64,000 nucleotides of DNA. Origin: CAYFJO01 sp964343305 (lineage in GTDB: Bacteria > Planctomycetota > Planctomycetia > Pirellulales > Pirellulaceae). Below are positions 1 to 9,049 of this stretch, piece by piece. Position 1 is the first letter of the stretch. Every line of letters starts with the position of its first letter. Position numbers and translations under genes: made by a program. Location of the stretch: assembly GCA_964343305.1 (NCBI GenBank), contig CAYFJO010000007.1:5535-69534 (forward strand). The letters are read 5' to 3'. The notes under the pieces are model-generated. The model was not told the origin of the DNA. It searched no databases and saw only the letters and a list, made by a program, of their open reading frames with translations.

Positions 1-1752
1 GGCTTAGACGAAGTGTTCTTGCCCGCGGATGTTCGTGACAGCATCGAAGACAACCAAATTGTCATCAAGAACGCCATCACGGATGATCGGTTTGGAAAGT
101 GGATCAATGAGATTCGTGAAAAGAAAGCGTCGGTTTGGTTCATCGTGGATGCTTGCCATTCCGGCACGTTGACGCGAGGCAGCAGAACGTATCGTCAAGT
201 CGCTCCGGAGCATCTTTTGTCGCGTGAAGTGCTTGCAAAAGCCAAGAATCGACCTGCGACGCGCGGAGCACTTCAAGCGAATCACGCAGATGGCATGGCC
301 GATGACGAGGGTGGGGTGGTCGCCTTGTACGCGTCACAGCCACACGAGCCGACGTTTGAGGCAAACATGCCAATCGGAGATACGGACGGTGAGTTCTGTG
401 GTGTTCTGACCTATCACTTGGTGAAAGTGATCTCCAGTTCGAGTGAAGCGATCACGTACGATGAGGTTGCCAAACGAGTGCATGCCGAGTACGTGGCGGC
501 GGGGTTGACCGGGCCACTGCCAATGGTCGAAGGCAGTGATCGACACCGAGAAGTGCTTGGCGCGAAGCAATGGCAGAATTCGTCCAGGTTTCAACTTCTG
601 CACGAAAGAAACTCCTTGCGGCTCAATTCAGGCAGCCTACATGGATTGACCAAGGGCAGCATTTTGGCGGTGTATCCACCAGCGGGCGAAAGCGGCGAGA
701 AAGAGGTGGTGGGCCACGTCAAAGTCGTCCGGGTCTATCCGAGCGGCGCCGTCCTGGAAACTTGTGCGTTTGAAGATCACGCCGAGGTCGAAGAACTACT
801 CAAAGGTGGCCAATGCGAAGTGGTTTACGTGAATTACGGCGACTTGCATCTCAAAGTTGCCATCGCTCCGTCCACAGACGACGCCCCGAAACTTGACGCC
901 GAGATTGCCGGCAAACTAGAACAATCGATCAAGAGTTATTCGGAACAGCAAAATACGATCGTTCAGTTCGTTGACGAGGCGGAACGAGCCGACTGGTTGT
1001 TGATCCCGATCGACGATCAGAAGATTGCCTTGGCATCTAGTCAAGGCTGGGATGAGGACACGCACCGCCAGGCGTTCGGACCGGTTGCCGTTGATGATGA
1101 TATTGGTTCCTGGCTCGACGAAAGACTGAACCGAATTGCTCGCGCAACCAATCTGCTGAAAGTCGCCGCAAAGACTTCATCGCATCAACAATGGAGCGCC
1201 CTCGCTTCCTTGTTCGGCTCCAAACGAACTGGTATTCGTGCCGAATTGCTGCGTCTCGAGGACAAAGACGACAAGGCCGGAACGCCGGTCGAGCGGCAGG
1301 CCAACGGAATCGTGTTGAAAAACGGCGAGCTTGTGTCGGTTCGCGTCCACAATCGAGGCAACGACCGCGTCGACGCGTCGCTGTTGTTCATCGACAGTGG
1401 CTACGGCATTCATTCGGTTTACCCAACACCCGGCACGGTCGTCGACAATCGCATCGAAGCGGGCGAGTCGCTGACAATCGGGCCGTTGCAAGTCGAAGAC
1501 ACTTCGCTGGGGCAGGAGCATCTGGTCGTGATTGCCGTCGCGTCAAAAGGGCAGCCATTGGAGTTTAGCTGGTTGGCCCAAGAGTCAATTGAACAAGTCG
1601 CGACTCGAAGCTCGCAAGCCAAAAGCCTCGAGAGTCCGATCGGCGAATTGCTGCAAAACGCAATGTTCGCCAGCGGAACGACGCGCGGATATGGAACGAT
1701 CGATGCCAAAGATGTTTCCGTTCGCGTGTTGACTTGGCAAACAGAGAAGTGA
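1..1752 (+). CDS. Caspase-family (C14) protein, 5'-truncated by window edge
   Basis: The reading frame is already open at base 1 and no start is needed inside the window, so the gene begins upstream. The visible 583 residues open in the second half of a caspase/metacaspase p20 domain, and the DACHSG box with the catalytic Cys lies near residue 52. The His box must be outside the window. A middle region of about 300 residues has no motif I recognise. Around residues 440-530 a beta-rich segment (KNGELVSVRVHNRG, then SVYPTPGTVVDNRIEAGES) resembles the DUF4384 domain often found C-terminal to bacterial caspases. The gene ends 40 nt before a second caspase gene on the same strand, so they are probably co-transcribed. 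The caspase assignment is firm; target and role are unknown. Confidence 0.85.
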   Translation, partial: GLDEVFLPADVRDSIEDNQIVIKNAITDDRFGKWINEIREKKASVWFIVDACHSGTLTRGSRTYRQVAPEHLLSREVLAKAKNRPATRGALQANHADGMADDEGGVVALYASQPHEPTFEANMPIGDTDGEFCGVLTYHLVKVISSSSEAITYDEVAKRVHAEYVAAGLTGPLPMVEGSDRHREVLGAKQWQNSSRFQLLHERNSLRLNSGSLHGLTKGSILAVYPPAGESGEKEVVGHVKVVRVYPSGAVLETCAFEDHAEVEELLKGGQCEVVYVNYGDLHLKVAIAPSTDDAPKLDAEIAGKLEQSIKSYSEQQNTIVQFVDEAERADWLLIPIDDQKIALASSQGWDEDTHRQAFGPVAVDDDIGSWLDERLNRIARATNLLKVAAKTSSHQQWSALASLFGSKRTGIRAELLRLEDKDDKAGTPVERQANGIVLKNGELVSVRVHNRGNDRVDASLLFIDSGYGIHSVYPTPGTVVDNRIEAGESLTIGPLQVEDTSLGQEHLVVIAVASKGQPLEFSWLAQESIEQVATRSSQAKSLESPIGELLQNAMFASGTTRGYGTIDAKDVSVRVLTWQTEK

Positions 1753-1792
1753 CTTCTGTCCCATTCACGAACTAGCCGCAAATCCGTAGATC

Positions 1793-4700
1793 ATGAATCA
1801 TATCCGAACCTGGATCTGCTGCCTCGCTACGATCGCCATAGTTCGGATTGCCGGTTGTGGGTCGAGCAGCGAGTCAGTCAACCCAACCGCCGATCAGGCT
1901 GCGAAAATTGAACCAACTCGCTCGGCTCAAGAACAAGAGCAATCCACCATTTCGGGCACAACACCTACAAGCCCGACACAAGACAATTTCCAAGGCCGAG
2001 GCGAACGCTATGCCATCATGATTGGCGTGCGACAGTATCCCAAGTCGAGTGGTTTGCGGCCGTTGAGTTTTACCGAGAACGACGTGAGCCGACTCAATAA
2101 GGTCTTGCATGCCTCAGGCTACCGACAAGAAAACCTGGTCGTGATGACAGATTCTCAAGGCAAGGGCGACCCGCGCATGCTTCCTGAGCGGAATAAAGTT
2201 CGTCGACAACTGGCTAGCATTTTGCGCGATCGCAGTCCGTCCGATAGCGTCATTGTCGCGTTCGCGGGACACGGCGTTCAGTTCGAGGGAGACGAGGACA
2301 GTTACTTTTGTCCGCTGGATGGCGAAGTGGACAATCGAGACACGTTGATTTCTTTGGGCGAGGTTTATTCGCAACTTAAGTTGTGCCAGGCGGGATTCAA
2401 GCTCGTGCTTTGCGACGCCTGTCGAGATGATCCGTTGACATCGACCACGCGTGGGTTGTCTTTGATCAAGAACGAAGTTCAACGGCCGCTGCTTGCGCCG
2501 CCCGGCGGTGTTGCGGTGTTTTATAGTTGTTCTCCTGGCGAATCTGCCTTCGAAGATCCAGAACTTAAGCACGGAGTCTTTTTCAACTTTGTCATCAATG
2601 GCTTGCTGGGCGACGCAGATCTGGATGACGACGATCAAGTCACGCTCCCAGAATTGGAGTACCACGCCAAACGCCGTGTCTCGGATTTTGTCCGGTCGGA
2701 GTATTCGGGTCGGCGGCAAATGCCAAATTTAAAGGGCGATACGCGTGGACTCGTCGCGCTGGTTGATGTGTCTCAGTTGCCACCCGACGAAGACTTGGCG
2801 ACAAGTGATTCGTTGCCGGCACAAGACGACCAAGTGGTAGACAAGCCCGACGTCAATGAAGCGATCAAAACGCCGCTTCCCGATGGTCCCATGGGATTGG
2901 TAACAATGATGTCCCAAGGTTCGGAAACCATTGGACACCTGGCCATCTCACCTGACGGAAAACGAATCGCCACAGCGACAGACGGTGGCACAAATATCGA
3001 CCGCCAAATTCGGTTGTGGGACATCAAGGAGAGAAAGCTGATCAAGAAGTTTCCGAGCAACAACTCGCTCTGTGCCGGGTTAGCCTTTTCGCCGGATGGC
3101 AAATCGCTCTTGTCGTTGTACCATTCGTCGCCAAAGCCGATCGTGCAGATCTGGGATATTGAGTCGGGCGAGGCTACCAGAACGATTGAATCTGGTCCGC
3201 AGTTTCCCATGTATTTTCGCAGCGCAACCTTTCGAACCAACGGCTCGATCTTTGGAATTACGGAAGGCCGCACTCACACACTAACGACACTGAATCTGGA
3301 AACCATGCTTCCGGATCAGATCGATTTTTCCGCCCGATCAGTCTTCTTTGCGCTGTCTAAGGACGAGAAACGCGTGGCGTTGTCGTATGATCACAAAGTC
3401 AATGTGTGGAGCTTAGAGTCGCGGTCGCTTGTGCGGCAATTCGACCTGCACAACGCATGGAGAACAGCAATCTCGACGGATGGCAAGATTGTCGCGGCGA
3501 CGAATCGCGAATATCCAAAACGTTCAATCGGTGCTTGGAATGTCGAGAGCGGGGATTTAGTGAACGGGATTCAGTTTGACACGAAACCGCAAAATCGCTA
3601 TCCGCTCGTCATGACGTCGGATGCAAGTCTGTTGATTTTCAATGCAGAAAGTCAAATCGGCGTGTATGATCTAAAGACGCGTGGCAATACTGTCTTTACG
3701 GGTCACAAGGGATCCGTCAACGCTCTCGCGTTGACGCCGGACGGCCGATTTCTGATGTCCGGTGGTGATGACGCGGAGATCCGTGTCTGGCGACTTCCCA
3801 AGCCAGGCGTTTTGCAACCGTCACGCGATCCTAGCGAGCGAACGGCGTCGCGGCCACCTATCGAAATGCCGAAGGCACCGCCACCCAAGCCGAGACCCGC
3901 CACACCTCAGCCACCAACACCGCGCCTGTCAGCACGGCTCATCGGCCAACCCAAATACTACGAAGGCCATTCCAAGCCCGTATGGAAATCCGTTTTTTCT
4001 CCCGACGGCAAGCGGATCGCGTCCACGGGCGATGACCGAACTGTGCGTGTATGGGACGTTGAACAACAAGAGGCCATCCATGTTCTCGGTCCCTGGCCAA
4101 AGATGGTAGGGGCAATTGAGATTTCGCACGATGGAACTCAAGTGTCCGCCGCAGTGGCCGATGGGGAGTGGCTCGTGTGGGACGTCGAATCCGGTAAAGT
4201 GCTGCACACCATCAACACAACAAGCGAGAAATTCTTGGCTCACGACTTGTCCTTTTCCCGAAGCGGAAAACGACTGGTATGCTGCGATGCATACGGCACG
4301 GTTTTGGTGTACGACCTTGTCGACAAACAGATCGTTTCAGAGATCAATTTAGGGCGGCTCAATGTGCGGTTGATTGAGTTTTTGCCCGATGAGATTCACG
4401 TACTGATCGGGAGTACCCATCCGGCGACGCTAGAACTTTGGAATACGGAAACTCGCAAGATGGTTCGATCGTATGAAGTCACAGATGCACCCAAAGGATC
4501 TGTGTCTTTAGTGATGGGAGTTCGCCCGGATGGTAAAGAAGTGGCATTGGGCGTTTCAACGTCGAAAACGCTGCGTTGGAACGTGGATACGGGCGACCCG
4601 CTTGAGCCTTTGCGGACAGATGGGCGGCTCTTGGATTTGGCTTATTGCCCTGTGGATGGCTATCTGTTTGCCTACAGTGACAACGGTGGAATGTTGTATG

Positions 4701-4873
4701 ATATGGAGCAGGCCAAACCAGTCGTCAGATTTCCACGATTTACTCGGTCCATTCAGGGAGTTTGGATGTCGAAGGACGGACAGCGTGTGCAACTAAGCGG
4801 CCAAAGTGTTCAAGGGGGGCAACACATCCTTGGCATTACTAAGTTCGTGCTTCCAAGCGACTTGAGCAGGTAA
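1793..4873 (+). CDS. Caspase-domain lipoprotein with two WD40-type propellers
   Basis: This 1026-residue protein begins with a hydrophobic stretch ending in IAGC (Cys22), a likely lipoprotein signal, so it should sit on a membrane facing the periplasm. Residues about 70-330 are a caspase (C14) domain with both catalytic boxes, FAGHG (His160) and CDACRDD (Cys210). Residues about 365-670 carry WD40-like blades (FSPDGK, IWDIESGE, GHKGSVNALAL). A proline-rich linker near residues 685-710 separates a second series of blades (VFSPDGKRIAS, VRVWDVE) to the end. Bacterial caspase-WD40 fusions are known; the propellers usually act as protein-interaction sensors. It follows another caspase gene by 40 nt. 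Partner and trigger cannot be read from sequence. Confidence 0.9.
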   Translation: MNHIRTWICCLATIAIVRIAGCGSSSESVNPTADQAAKIEPTRSAQEQEQSTISGTTPTSPTQDNFQGRGERYAIMIGVRQYPKSSGLRPLSFTENDVSRLNKVLHASGYRQENLVVMTDSQGKGDPRMLPERNKVRRQLASILRDRSPSDSVIVAFAGHGVQFEGDEDSYFCPLDGEVDNRDTLISLGEVYSQLKLCQAGFKLVLCDACRDDPLTSTTRGLSLIKNEVQRPLLAPPGGVAVFYSCSPGESAFEDPELKHGVFFNFVINGLLGDADLDDDDQVTLPELEYHAKRRVSDFVRSEYSGRRQMPNLKGDTRGLVALVDVSQLPPDEDLATSDSLPAQDDQVVDKPDVNEAIKTPLPDGPMGLVTMMSQGSETIGHLAISPDGKRIATATDGGTNIDRQIRLWDIKERKLIKKFPSNNSLCAGLAFSPDGKSLLSLYHSSPKPIVQIWDIESGEATRTIESGPQFPMYFRSATFRTNGSIFGITEGRTHTLTTLNLETMLPDQIDFSARSVFFALSKDEKRVALSYDHKVNVWSLESRSLVRQFDLHNAWRTAISTDGKIVAATNREYPKRSIGAWNVESGDLVNGIQFDTKPQNRYPLVMTSDASLLIFNAESQIGVYDLKTRGNTVFTGHKGSVNALALTPDGRFLMSGGDDAEIRVWRLPKPGVLQPSRDPSERTASRPPIEMPKAPPPKPRPATPQPPTPRLSARLIGQPKYYEGHSKPVWKSVFSPDGKRIASTGDDRTVRVWDVEQQEAIHVLGPWPKMVGAIEISHDGTQVSAAVADGEWLVWDVESGKVLHTINTTSEKFLAHDLSFSRSGKRLVCCDAYGTVLVYDLVDKQIVSEINLGRLNVRLIEFLPDEIHVLIGSTHPATLELWNTETRKMVRSYEVTDAPKGSVSLVMGVRPDGKEVALGVSTSKTLRWNVDTGDPLEPLRTDGRLLDLAYCPVDGYLFAYSDNGGMLYDMEQAKPVVRFPRFTRSIQGVWMSKDGQRVQLSGQSVQGGQHILGITKFVLPSDLSR

Positions 4874-4909
4874 CAACGACGAATGGTTTTCGTGAAGCAC
4901 CGTAGCTTT

Positions 4910-6346
4910 TTATGCGGACAAATCGTCCAAAGGCGGGTGCCATAAGGGTAAATGCGGAAACAGAGCGCTCGCGATTTCAACGCCAATGCGCGTGGACGAT
5001 TCCAGACGTCCGGCTTCGGCGGCGTCTTGGACGTTGACGTGGCCCAGCATCATCTGGACCAGTTGCGAGGTGGAGCAGGTGATGTAACTGCGGCCAAGCT
5101 TTCCGGTTGTGAGCTTGACACTGCGACGCGTCAAGACGAACTGGTATTTCTCGTCGTCGATCGACAGTCCCAGTTCACAGGGACGTGAAATGTCCGCTGC
5201 TTTGGCCCGTTCGTGCAACTGTGGGCACAGTGATCGCAAAAACGATGGAGGGTCGAAGAGCTTGACCATGAAAACTTCGCCGTCTTCCGCTTCGTGATAA
5301 AAATGCTTTCCGCCGGCCAACTCGATCGCCTGGTGCAATGGATCGTTGGGCGGGCCGTCAAATCGGACGGAGTGATAATCGCGCTCGATCGCATCGCCGC
5401 AAGCCCGCGCGAGCAACTGCGACGCAACCAGCGGATGTCCGGGCGAAGTCATCAGTTCGACAATGCGGCCGTCTTTCATCGCGGCGTATCCGACAATCGG
5501 ATCCAATTGATCGTCGAGTTCAAGCTTGTCCGGTCCCTCGATCGCGATGTAGATACGGTCGTAGCCGCGGCGGCTGATCAGCCATCGCCAGTACGCTTCG
5601 CTGCGGCGAATCGCCCCGAATGAACAGGCGGTGTTTTCTTCGTACAGGCGCAGCAGTGCGGCGCGTTCGACGTGCCGCCAGAGCCGGATGTTGATTTCCA
5701 GCGGTTCCGAATCGCCGCTTAACAGATTGGGAATGCTCGGCCCCGAATCGTGTGCTGATTGGGTCGCGCTCAGATACGACAAAATGTCGCGAGGACGCGC
5801 CGTGGAAAAGGAATGTCGTCCACAAACCGTCCAGCCGCGTCGCCGATAGAATTGTGGGATGTTTGTTCGCAACATCGCCAAGGCCGCGCCTTCGGAGATC
5901 ACTTTTTCCTCGGCTGCATTGAGCAGCGCGGTTGCGCAGCCGACGTTTTCGTATTCTGGCAAGGTCGCGATGTCCGAGACGAAACTGACGGGCAACGTCA
6001 TCGCGCCAAAAAACATCTCGCGATTGGCCATCCGCAAATGGGACACCACACGCTCGTCGCGTTTGATCACCAAGCGATCGGTTGGCTCGTAGGAGGGTTC
6101 TTCCAATTGAGCTTGGAATTCGGCTTGCGACGGCGCATGAAAAACGCTCAACAAGAGATGATGAATCGACGGATGATCACCGGCCCCGGCAATCGACAAT
6201 TTCAGATGGCCTGGCAGGCTGGACGGAGATTTACCTGAAGAAGGCCGTGCTGGTGCGGTTGGGTGAAAAGATCGGCCCCGGCCGCTCAATGGACCAGTGG
6301 ATAACTTCCCATTACCGCCAATTCCGGTGGGAACTGTGGAACTCAT
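4910..6346 (-). CDS. GNAT-family acetyltransferase with C-terminal sterol-carrier-like region
   Basis: The first 45 or so residues are Ser/Gly/Pro-rich and probably disordered; a later start is possible. Residues about 50-190 form a GNAT fold, with the acetyl-CoA-binding turn in the segment SDIATLPEYENVGCATALL and the following helix. The middle holds a second, divergent acetyltransferase-like part (RSEAYWRWLISRRGYDRIYIAIEG), and the last 100 residues resemble the SCP2-like tail. This layout is that of Eis-type enzymes (GNAT, GNAT-like, SCP2), which acetylate amines. The acceptor is unknown. The length of 478 is slightly above the usual 400-420 because of the N-terminal extension. It is convergent with the caspase gene. 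Confidence 0.7.
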   Translation of the reverse strand: MSSTVPTGIGGNGKLSTGPLSGRGRSFHPTAPARPSSGKSPSSLPGHLKLSIAGAGDHPSIHHLLLSVFHAPSQAEFQAQLEEPSYEPTDRLVIKRDERVVSHLRMANREMFFGAMTLPVSFVSDIATLPEYENVGCATALLNAAEEKVISEGAALAMLRTNIPQFYRRRGWTVCGRHSFSTARPRDILSYLSATQSAHDSGPSIPNLLSGDSEPLEINIRLWRHVERAALLRLYEENTACSFGAIRRSEAYWRWLISRRGYDRIYIAIEGPDKLELDDQLDPIVGYAAMKDGRIVELMTSPGHPLVASQLLARACGDAIERDYHSVRFDGPPNDPLHQAIELAGGKHFYHEAEDGEVFMVKLFDPPSFLRSLCPQLHERAKAADISRPCELGLSIDDEKYQFVLTRRSVKLTTGKLGRSYITCSTSQLVQMMLGHVNVQDAAEAGRLESSTRIGVEIASALFPHLPLWHPPLDDLSA

Positions 6347-6421
6347 AGTGCGAATCCCTTCCGCTAAAGTAGTACGCTTCCCTTGCGTTGTTTTCGCCTT
6401 GCTCTCTTCCTAACGGTTAGA

Positions 6422-8050
6422 TTACGCGGGCTTGGGGGAAAGTTCCAGTAGTTGGCCGACTAATCTTTCTTCGGGGAAAAGGCAAAAACTCCATTCCCGC
6501 GAGCCGAGAATCTGATTGTTACGAAGTTGTTGCCCGAGAATTATGCTCTGGGACTGGAGTTTTTCGCGTTTTTCGGCAATCAGTGGCTGAAAATTCTGGT
6601 TGATCCGCGTGATGGCGAGGTGCCGCTGGAGCCGGTCGTCTTCCGGCGATTTTTTTTCAATCCAACGTCGTTTTTCGGACAGTTGAGCAGCCACGGAGGG
6701 GTCATTCCGTTGCGCCGAGTCCAAACACCGATCGGGATTGTAGTCCAAATCGCGAAGTTGTCGCTGGAGGTTTCTCAAGTCATTGCGGGTCACCTCAGAC
6801 CGCTCAATGGGTAACATCATAGTCGCGGACAGCAACATGTAATCGGGTGGTTCGACCTCAAAGAACCGTCGCAGAATTTCGTCCGTCAACTCGTCGTATT
6901 TGGCACCGCCGATTCCGTGCAGAAACAAATCGCCCAACAGCAACCGAGCAAACATGGTCGTGATCAACGCTCGAGGACGGATACGAATTCCGTCGCGCTG
7001 GATCTCGGTGAGTTGCTGGACGGCAACCTCAGCACTTCTTTCGGTCGACAGCGAAATCTCCACGGAGATCGCTTGCCGGTCCGTTAGTTGAATCGTGTCG
7101 TCACGAAACCGAGCGAACAAGCGGCGGCGTTGCGGATCGTCGCGACTCCACATCCACAGCGGCGCTTCCAGCCAGCCATCCGCTTCGATCAACTCGGCGA
7201 CGGGATGTGTGCGGCTGCGAATTCGATTCACCTTGCGGTAGTCACCGAGTGCGGAATTGTAAACGTCCCACAGCCGCGGCAAGTGGGCAAGCAAGTGGGA
7301 AGCGAACCAAAGAAACGACTCACCTTGGCAGACGTGGCTCAGCGGTACTTCCAACGTACGGAACCCTAACGCATGCTCGTAAGTGTGTCGTGCCTGGGCA
7401 ACCGTTTGCCCCAAACAAGTTGTGTGCCGGCAGATGTCGCGGATCGGTTGCCACAGCTTTCGAATGAGAGGGCGTTCAACAAAAGAGGAAACGCGACGCG
7501 CGACGCGATCGGCAAAGGAGGCAACTCGTTCGACGTCAACAATCTTGCGGTCTTCAAAGGGTGATTCGGGCGCTGGGGCGTCGATAGACACATACTCAAC
7601 GCGTGGCGACGAGGGCGATCCGGCGAGGACGCGTATCGAAGTTGAGGTCATCGCGGCCACATCGTTGTCGATCAACAGATTGATGGGCTGAGCCTGGAGT
7701 GTGTTGCCAAAATGATGTAGCGCGAGATTCTTAAACCAAACACCTGGATGAAAAAGCGTTGGCTGGTGCCCCGACAAGATCAGTGTGTCGGGCGTTTCGA
7801 ACTTTGCCACGTTGACGGGAAGGTACGAACGGGTGTGTGTGATTGCCTTGTCGAGCAGATCCTGACGGGCGGCGCGGCGTAACTCTTGAAGACTGCGACC
7901 CTGGATGTCAAATTCGTAGGCTGCGATTTGGTCGCAATTGTCCGATAAGAGGTGTGGCGCTTCGTCAAACGGCGGCTCGACGAGCGCTTCGCCGTGTTCC
8001 CGCGGGGCGCGCAAGCGTCGACGTGTGGGCAAGGCACTCATCAGCGTCAT
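6422..8050 (-). CDS. BshC-like protein of unknown function
   Basis: The chosen start at 8050 gives MTLMSALPT and overlaps the upstream glycosyltransferase stop in an ATGA, a sign of translational coupling; the frame stays open further upstream but only inside that gene. The 542-residue product has no signal peptide. Three blocks recall BshC, the cysteine-adding enzyme of bacillithiol synthesis: SGHQPTLFHPGVWFKN near the N-terminus, NLLIDND after it, and a late block RPRALITTMFARL followed by GDLFLHGIGGAKYDELTDEI. The order and spacing match my recollection of BshC, but identity is low and BshA/BshB are not nearby. The blocks are seen; the family link is inference. It could be a planctomycete-specific family. 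Confidence 0.5.
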   Translation of the reverse strand: MTLMSALPTRRRLRAPREHGEALVEPPFDEAPHLLSDNCDQIAAYEFDIQGRSLQELRRAARQDLLDKAITHTRSYLPVNVAKFETPDTLILSGHQPTLFHPGVWFKNLALHHFGNTLQAQPINLLIDNDVAAMTSTSIRVLAGSPSSPRVEYVSIDAPAPESPFEDRKIVDVERVASFADRVARRVSSFVERPLIRKLWQPIRDICRHTTCLGQTVAQARHTYEHALGFRTLEVPLSHVCQGESFLWFASHLLAHLPRLWDVYNSALGDYRKVNRIRSRTHPVAELIEADGWLEAPLWMWSRDDPQRRRLFARFRDDTIQLTDRQAISVEISLSTERSAEVAVQQLTEIQRDGIRIRPRALITTMFARLLLGDLFLHGIGGAKYDELTDEILRRFFEVEPPDYMLLSATMMLPIERSEVTRNDLRNLQRQLRDLDYNPDRCLDSAQRNDPSVAAQLSEKRRWIEKKSPEDDRLQRHLAITRINQNFQPLIAEKREKLQSQSIILGQQLRNNQILGSREWSFCLFPEERLVGQLLELSPKPA

Positions 8051-8796
8051 CCGACGCTCTCTCCGCAAAGATTGATTGTCGGCTCGCCAACAGGCAACGG
8101 TCGCCCGACGGCAGCGATGCTGCGTTGAAGCACTTCCCGATAGTGTTCGAGCCGCGTTCGGGAATCGTCCAGTATGCCGCCGAACGACCGATCTTCGTCC
8201 AAGTAGATCAACGGCACGGGCAGCTCGACGATCTCCAACTCCGCGTGAACCGCCTGCACCCAAAGCTCCAGGGGCATGGCATAGCCGGGCTCGTCGAGTG
8301 TTAAATGCTCCAGCGCTGCGGCGCGATAGGCCTTGAACCCACAAAATGCATCGGTTAAGTGTAAGCCCAGCCGACGATTCAGTTCCGCTGTCATTTGTTC
8401 GTTGATCAAGCGACGGTCGGCCGGCGGCGGATTGTCTTCTGCGTACTCTCTCAAATAGCGGCTGCCCGAAACAATGTCGACGTCCGCGCATGCGGCGACG
8501 AACCGTGGAATGCGTTGAGGTTCGTGTTGTCCATCGCAATCGATCGTGACAATGAACTCGTAATCGTGCCGGATGGCAAAACAGAATGCCGATTTCAATG
8601 CCGCTCCGTAACCACGATTTACTTCATGTTGCTCGATCAAGATGTCGTCACGAGCGGCCAACAGTGACGCGGTGCCGTCGGTCGAACCGTCGTCAACGAC
8701 CAGAATGTCGTCGGCGTACACTTTCACTTCGTTCAGCACATCGTTGACATATTGTGCTTCGTTAAAGACAGGTAGTGCGGTGAGAAAGCGAGGCAT
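8047..8796 (-). CDS. Family 2 glycosyltransferase (DPM1-like)
   Basis: This is a GT-A glycosyltransferase of 249 residues. The nucleotide-sugar-binding strand TALPVFNEAQYV, the VVDDGSTDGT loop and the metal-binding DCDGQH (DxD) motif are all present, followed by SGSRYL and DAFCGFKAY, typical of dolichyl-phosphate-mannose-synthase-like GT2 enzymes. There are no C-terminal membrane segments, so it is probably a soluble or peripheral transferase. The start at 8796 (MPRFL) puts the first strand at the usual distance from the N-terminus; a TTG at 8832 would add 12 unneeded residues. Its stop overlaps the next gene in an ATGA, suggesting a common role with the BshC-like protein. The acceptor is unknown. 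Confidence 0.85.
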   Translation of the reverse strand: MPRFLTALPVFNEAQYVNDVLNEVKVYADDILVVDDGSTDGTASLLAARDDILIEQHEVNRGYGAALKSAFCFAIRHDYEFIVTIDCDGQHEPQRIPRFVAACADVDIVSGSRYLREYAEDNPPPADRRLINEQMTAELNRRLGLHLTDAFCGFKAYRAAALEHLTLDEPGYAMPLELWVQAVHAELEIVELPVPLIYLDEDRSFGGILDDSRTRLEHYREVLQRSIAAVGRPLPVGEPTINLCGESVG

Positions 8797-8859
8797 GTGG
8801 ACCCCAAATTGGTGGGTGGGTGTTGCAGTCAATTCATTGTAGACCGACCATGAATTGCG

Positions 8860-9033
8860 TCAACGCTCGGGCAGCATTTGACGTGCGACAAATCTTCTCA
8901 GCTTGGAAAATAGCTTGGCGAAATGATGTCCAACGGCCGCCGAATAGAGACTGGGATTGATACCGACGAGAAGAACGGCCAGGTCAGCGGCAATGACGTC
9001 AGGAATTGTCTTGTTGTAAGCTTGAGCAAGTTG
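8860..9033 (-). pseudogene. Remnant of mismatch-type uracil-DNA glycosylase (MUG/TDG family)
   Basis: Reading the minus strand from 9033 to the stop at 8860 gives a stretch containing TIPDVIAADLAVLLVGINPS and LYSAAVGHHF. This is the N-terminal signature of MUG/TDG-type glycosylases (PDVIAPGLRVLFVGINPG in the family). After GHHFA the expected RPGNRFW is missing; the frame goes on for about 18 unrelated residues and stops. There is no start codon between the upstream in-frame stop (9034-9036) and the motif. About 40 of the usual 170-250 residues survive, so this is a decayed stub between the glycosyltransferase and the secretin-like gene. Confidence 0.75.
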
Positions 9034-9049
9034 CTACTTGGTGGGCTGA

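Noticed and set aside
8051..8539. N-terminal extension of the BshC-like protein
   Set aside because: The extra residues are Arg-rich, antisense-like and lie inside the glycosyltransferase gene; the ATGA start at 8050 fits better.
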